The notes under the pieces are model-generated. The model saw nothing but the letters and a program-made list of their open reading frames with translations, ran no database searches and had not been told where the DNA came from. From NCBI GenBank assembly GCA_902363125.1, contig CABIZD010000007.1, positions 69,840 through 133,839 on the forward strand: a stretch of DNA of 64,000 nucleotides. Reading direction: 5' to 3'. Position numbers and translations under genes: made by a program. Position 1 is the first letter of the stretch, and each line of letters opens with the position of its first letter. This DNA is from Coriobacteriaceae bacterium (GTDB lineage: Bacteria; Actinomycetota; Coriobacteriia; Coriobacteriales; Coriobacteriaceae). Of this stretch, positions 58,800 to 64,000 are shown in pieces.

Positions 58800-59741
58800 C
58801 TAGCGATGTGCCAGCGGATGCGCCGCCAGATAGACCTCGGTCAGTTGCGTGCGGTCGACATGTGTGTAGACCTGCGTGGTCGAAATATCGGCATGGCCCA
58901 AAATCTCCTGCAGCACACGCAGGTCGGCACCGCCCGCGAGCATGTGGGTGGCAAAGGAGTGGCGCAAGGTGTGGGGATGGAGCCCCACCAGCCCCACTTG
59001 GCGCCCATACCGCTCGCATATCGCATGCACGGCCTGGCGCGACAGGCGACGTCCGTTCTTATTTAAAAAGACCGCCGAGGTCTCCGTCCCGTGAGCATGC
59101 GCGGCCAGGAGAGTGCGCCCGTCACCTATATAGTGTGTCAAGGCGCGAGCCGCGCTTCCCACCAACGGGGCCAGACGCTCCTTGGAGCCCTTACCGCGCA
59201 CCAGGACAAACCCGTCATCAATATGGATATCGCCCACATCGAGCCCAACCAGCTCACTCACACGCAAACCGCATCCGTAGAGCACTTCCAAGATGGCATG
59301 ATCGCGCAGCCCCATCTCGCCCTCGGGAAAGTCTTGATCGAGCAGTGCCGAGACATCCTCCACCGAAAGGTATTCCGGCAGGCGATCTGCCTTTTTGGGC
59401 AGGCGCAACGCCGCCGTCGGGTTTTGGGCCACGGCCCCATCGCGCACCAAAAAGGCATGCAGGCCCTTCACGGCAGCAAGCGCGCGCTCCACCGAGGCGT
59501 CGGAATAGCCTCCGTCGCGGCGATCGGCAACAAAGCCCTCCACGACCTGACGGGTCACCTCTTCAAAAGACACAATGCCCGCCCGCTCCAGATAGGCGCA
59601 GTACGTCGTCAGGTCACGACGATAGGCCGCAATCGTGTTGCGCGCCAAGCCCCGCTCGACCGCGAGGTAATCGAGATACTCCCCCGCCACCACAGCGAGC
59701 GACGAGGGAGTAGCTTCGGTATGTTCTTGGTTCTCCGGCAC
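58800..59741 (-). CDS. xerD: Tyrosine recombinase XerD/XerC family
   Basis: 313-aa site-specific recombinase for chromosome-dimer resolution. The N-terminal SAM-like domain (about 15-105) and the catalytic core show Arg160 (GCGLRVSEL), Lys184 (GKGSKERL), His257 and Arg260 (LHPHTLRHSFATHML), His283 (LGHADISTTQVYTH) and nucleophile Tyr292, the full RKHRH/Y set. The length is the Xer norm (295-310). The start GTG at 59741 begins 2 nt after the pyrG TAA stop, with AAGG in the pyrG end as a poor SD, so translational coupling is likely; the exact start is less sure than the gene. A long terminator follows. XerC cannot be excluded. Confidence 0.9.
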   Translation of the reverse strand: MPENQEHTEATPSSLAVVAGEYLDYLAVERGLARNTIAAYRRDLTTYCAYLERAGIVSFEEVTRQVVEGFVADRRDGGYSDASVERALAAVKGLHAFLVRDGAVAQNPTAALRLPKKADRLPEYLSVEDVSALLDQDFPEGEMGLRDHAILEVLYGCGLRVSELVGLDVGDIHIDDGFVLVRGKGSKERLAPLVGSAARALTHYIGDGRTLLAAHAHGTETSAVFLNKNGRRLSRQAVHAICERYGRQVGLVGLHPHTLRHSFATHMLAGGADLRVLQEILGHADISTTQVYTHVDRTQLTEVYLAAHPLAHR

Positions 59742-59743
59742 CC

Positions 59744-61411
<1,668 letters not shown>

Positions 61412-61530
61412 TTACCTGCGCTTCCCGTAGAAGTTGTTTATCCACATCTTACGGGTCTTCATTGTAATACTCGCACCGCGAACCGTTCGCAATTTTTCTC
61501 GCGTGCGATTGCATTTCTCAATCTTGAAAC

Positions 61531-61559
61531 AAAACGCCGCCCGGTTTCCCAGGCGGCGT
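61531..61559 (-). terminator. Rho-independent terminator of the wHTH regulator gene
   Basis: ACGCCGCC (61534-61541) with GGCGGCGT (61552-61559), followed on the minus strand by TTTGTTTC. It is 25 nt past the regulator stop. Confidence 0.8.
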
Positions 61560-61583
61560 CGCTATGGCAAGGATTACATGATG

Positions 61584-61922
61584 CTATCGATCAGCAACCT
61601 CGTCTTCGAGCATTCCTTGAACGAGCATGCCGGTACGGACGCCCTCAAGATACCACTTGCCACGTTCGGTGAGGCAAATGCCATTTGCAAGCTGACCGCC
61701 GTCGTCGCTATAACGCGAGACGACATCAATCATGCCTTCGGAATCCAAGCGATCGATTGCGGCGCGGGCACGATACGGCGAAACCCCCACGCGCTCGGCA
61801 AGCGTTTTGCGCGAGAAACCATACGGCCCGCCATTGTCTTCGGTTTGCTGGTCGATCTCCATCAACACCAGCACCTCGACACGCTTCATATCGTTGACAC
61901 TCGCACGACCCTTGCCCGCCAT
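61584..61922 (-). CDS. Small winged-helix transcriptional regulator
   Basis: 112-aa DNA-binding protein. MKRVEVLVLMEIDQQTEDN, then GFSRKTLAERVGVSPYRARAAIDRLDSEGMIDVVSRYS form a winged helix with recognition helix around SPYRARAAIDRL, and the wing ends in LTERGKWYLEGVR. It resembles short MarR/PadR-like regulators. The target is unknown. An upstream in-frame ATG (18 codons earlier) lacks an SD; GAGGAGGCTGCT precedes ATG 61922. A terminator follows; the gene stands alone between pyrG and the DUF1846 gene. Confidence 0.75.
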   Translation of the reverse strand: MAGKGRASVNDMKRVEVLVLMEIDQQTEDNGGPYGFSRKTLAERVGVSPYRARAAIDRLDSEGMIDVVSRYSDDGGQLANGICLTERGKWYLEGVRTGMLVQGMLEDEVADR

Positions 61923-62111
61923 AGCAGCCTCCTCAAACCGAGCACGAGCATCTAACGCGCCGTGCGCGACCGACACACCTCACGATGGCAGGTAATATCC
62001 ATCATGCGGCATCCCGCTAAGGATGAAACAGTTACGGTTATTGTATACCGCTCAAATTGTTTCTAGGCAGGTAAACGGCTATTTTTCGCCGAAATAGGCG
62101 CTTTATTGATC

Positions 62112-62144
62112 AAAAAGCCGTACCGGGCGCTAACCCGATACGGC
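62112..62144 (-). terminator. Rho-independent terminator of the DUF1846 gene
   Basis: GCCGTACCGGG (62117-62127) with CCCGATACGGC (62134-62144, one mismatch), followed on the minus strand by TTTTTGATC. Confidence 0.85.
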
Positions 62145-62178
62145 CAAAATGCAATGCAATTACCGCGGTGCTTCAAAC

Positions 62179-63660
62179 TTAGCGATGGAAGAAACCGCGG
62201 CGCTCGAACTTGGGCTCGCAGCACACGTTGATACCCAGTTTGCGCAGTACCGTCTCGTCCGTCGGCGAGATGATCACGCTAAAGAAGGCATCGCAACCGC
62301 GCAGCTGCTCCAGGCCCGAAAGGACGCGAGCGGCTGTCTCACTCGTGGCCGAGGTGATCGACAACGCCATAAGCGTCTCGTCGGTGTGGAGGCGCGGGTT
62401 TTTGCTGCCCAGGAAATGCGTCTTGAGCTTGCTGATGGGCTCGATCGCCTCATCGCTAATGACCTCGAGCTCAAGGTCGACGCCCGAGACATGCTTGAGG
62501 GCGTTCATAATGAGCGAACTTGCGGCGCCCAGGCGCGTAGAGGTCTTACCGGTCACCACGGAACCATCGGGCATGACCATGGCACCCACGGGACCGCCCG
62601 TGAGCTGCTCCCTGGTGAGGGCCGCCGAGCGCGCCGGCGAGTAGTTCTTATCGATGCCGGCTTTCTTCATAATAATCTTGAGACGGTCGACTTGCTCATC
62701 GCCCACGCCGGTACGGCGCACATTTTCGACCGCGGTAAAGTAGCGGCGGACGATCTCCATCTTGGAAGCGTCGCGGCAGGCATCGTCATCGGTGATGGCA
62801 AAGCCGACCATATTGACGCCCATGTCCGTAGGGCTCTGGTAGGGGCTCTTGCCCAGGATCTTTTCCATCAGGGCACGGACTACCGGGAAGGCCTCGACGT
62901 CGCGGTTGTAGTTGACCGTGGTCTTGTTGTAGGCCTCAAGGTGGAACGAGTCGATGATGTTGGCATCGTCGAGGTCTGCCGTGGCGGCCTCGTAGGCAAT
63001 GTTGACCGGATGCGTAAGGGGCAGATTCCAAACCGGGAAGGTCTCAAACTTGGCATAGCCGGCGGCGGTACCGTGCTTATGCTCGTGATACAGCTGCGAG
63101 AGGCAAGTGGCGAGCTTGCCCGAACCGGGGCCGGGTGCCGTCACGACGACGAGCGGACGGGTGGTCTCGACAAACTCGTTCTTGCCATAGCCGTCGTCGG
63201 ACACGATCAGATCGACATCGTGCGGATACCCCTCGATGGGATAGTGCAGCTTGGCGGGAATACCGAGCGCGTTCAGGCGGTTGCGGAACACATCGGCAGC
63301 GGGCTGGCCGGCGTACTGGGTGATGACCACGGCCGCGACGGCAAAGCCGTTGCCGCGGAACAGGTCAACCAGGCGCAGCACATCCTCGTCATAGGTAATG
63401 CCAAGGTCACCGCGAGCCTTGTTTTTCTCGATGTGGTTCGCGTTGATCGCGATGATAACCTCGACATCGTCGGCGATGCTCTTGAGCATGCGGAACTTGC
63501 TGTCCGGTTCAAAACCCGGCAGCACGCGGCTCGCATGATAGTCATCAAACAGCTTGCCGCCAAACTCCAAATAGAGCTTGCCACCAAACTGCGAGATGCG
63601 CTCCTTAATATGAGCAGCCTGCAGCTCGATATACTTCGCGTTGTCGAAACCCTGGCGCAT
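62179..63660 (-). CDS. DUF1846 family protein
   Basis: 493-aa protein of the DUF1846 family, found in Gram-positive bacteria; function unknown. N-terminus MRQGFDNAKYIELQAAHIKERI with the conserved FGGKLYLEFGGKLFDDYHASRVLPGF, then a Rossmann-like part VVVTAPGPGSGKLATCLSQLYHE (P-loop-like GPGSGK), HPVNIAYEAATADLDD, TDDDACRDASKMEIVRRYF, and PRLHTDETLMAL near the C-terminus. Nucleotide binding is suggested by the P-loop-like segment but not proven. ATG 63660 follows GACGGGAGCC; an upstream in-frame ATG has no SD. A terminator ends the gene. It is the last gene seen before the right end. Confidence 0.9.
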   Translation of the reverse strand: MRQGFDNAKYIELQAAHIKERISQFGGKLYLEFGGKLFDDYHASRVLPGFEPDSKFRMLKSIADDVEVIIAINANHIEKNKARGDLGITYDEDVLRLVDLFRGNGFAVAAVVITQYAGQPAADVFRNRLNALGIPAKLHYPIEGYPHDVDLIVSDDGYGKNEFVETTRPLVVVTAPGPGSGKLATCLSQLYHEHKHGTAAGYAKFETFPVWNLPLTHPVNIAYEAATADLDDANIIDSFHLEAYNKTTVNYNRDVEAFPVVRALMEKILGKSPYQSPTDMGVNMVGFAITDDDACRDASKMEIVRRYFTAVENVRRTGVGDEQVDRLKIIMKKAGIDKNYSPARSAALTREQLTGGPVGAMVMPDGSVVTGKTSTRLGAASSLIMNALKHVSGVDLELEVISDEAIEPISKLKTHFLGSKNPRLHTDETLMALSITSATSETAARVLSGLEQLRGCDAFFSVIISPTDETVLRKLGINVCCEPKFERRGFFHR

Positions 63661-64000
63661 ATATGGCTCCCGTCCCGTTTCCAATTAATGTTCTAGGCGA
63701 TTATAACGGAGCCCGCCCTCCCCGATACCCAGACCATCAACAGGCACCAACCAAACACGCCATCGATAAGTTGCGGTGAAATAGTTCCCGTTTAACCCCT
63801 CAAGACGGCCAAACAGGAACTATTCCACCGCAACTTCCCCTTTTTGGCGCAAACTAACCTGACCCCTTTGCATCAATAATGGCAGCGCCGCAGGTTGAGC
63901 ATAAGTCAGACACTATGACCCAATCCGAAGGCACGGAAACGACAGGAGCCCCCGCTCGTGACCGCGGGTCGGGGCTGCGACAATGTTGTTGAAGTGCCAG
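63661..64000. other. Right-hand gene-free end of the window
   Basis: No ORF or RNA gene is convincing. It contains R1 repeat copy 3 (63768-63836), and a GC hairpin AGCCCC..GGGGCT at 63947-63976 whose minus-strand tail (CTCCTGTCG) is weak, perhaps ending a gene beyond the window. Otherwise nothing is seen. Confidence 0.5.
63768..63836. repeat. Palindromic hairpin repeat, family R1 copy 3
   Basis: AAGTTGCGGTGAAATAGTTCC on the left and GGAACTATTCCACCGCAACTT on the right, 26-bp arms with two mismatches that would be G-U pairs in RNA. The outer 16 bp match the copies at 3778 and 24610; the inner stem is different. It is 107 nt upstream of the DUF1846 start. Confidence 0.88.

Overview
The window is chromosomal DNA from a high-GC actinobacterium. 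Gene content and order fit the class Coriobacteriia, most likely a Collinsella-like gut anaerobe; this is inferred from protein character and gene order, not from a search. Supporting points: an actinobacterial division set (SepF, DivIVA, an FtsQ with a long basic N-terminus, no FtsA next to FtsZ), anaerobe-type enzymes (a cysteine-desulfidase family protein and a C_GCAxxG_C_C family protein), strong AGGAGG/GAAAGG ribosome-binding sites, many C- or G-ending codons, and several long intergenic palindromes. I saw no phage, insertion sequence, CRISPR array or tRNA gene.

Layout. 1-9.2 kb: moeA (cut by the left edge), a CLC-type anion transporter, a lipid kinase, a GGQ release-factor-like protein, xpt, an MFS exporter, an O-acetylhomoserine/methionine-type PLP enzyme, a C_GCAxxG protein and yigZ. 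9.2-18.6 kb: rnpB (RNase P RNA), rpsA, a HAD hydrolase, a cysteine desulfidase-like gene, rpiB, ndk, and argG/argH with a 56-codon small ORF between them. 18.6-34.6 kb: a Cof-type HAD phosphatase, polA, an M18 aminopeptidase, yaaA, a TPP riboswitch with thiC and thiD, an SGNH hydrolase, a PARG-like macro-fold protein, a Bax-inhibitor-1 protein, a Pit phosphate transporter with its DUF47 partner, and a nitroreductase.

34.7-58.5 kb is the core of the window: one long minus-strand cell-envelope and division region. Transcription starts at a clear promoter with MraZ-type GTGGGG boxes and runs mraZ, rsmH, ftsL, ftsI, murF, mraY, murD, ftsW, murG, murC, murB, ftsQ, ftsZ, then a terminator. The ylm set follows (ylmD, ylmE, sepF/ylmF, yggT/ylmG, divIVA), but a complete phosphate-uptake operon (pstS-pstC-pstA-pstB-phoU) lies between ylmD and ylmE. 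pstS is translationally coupled to ylmD by an ATGA overlap, and an 11-bp-period CTTTACG direct repeat that looks like a Pho box precedes ylmD. murE, ddl and ftsA are missing from the cluster. 58.7-64 kb: xerD and pyrG (2 nt apart), a small winged-helix regulator and a DUF1846 protein.

The most unusual observations are the phosphate operon inside the ylm division set, a yggT gene with no AUG/GUG/UUG start where its RBS puts one (AUC is predicted), a 69-bp hairpin repeat present three times with compensating stem changes, several other long palindromes, the unannotated 56-aa ORF between argG and argH, and a PARG-like enzyme with an acidic linker. I did not find a defence system or an obviously new multi-gene system.
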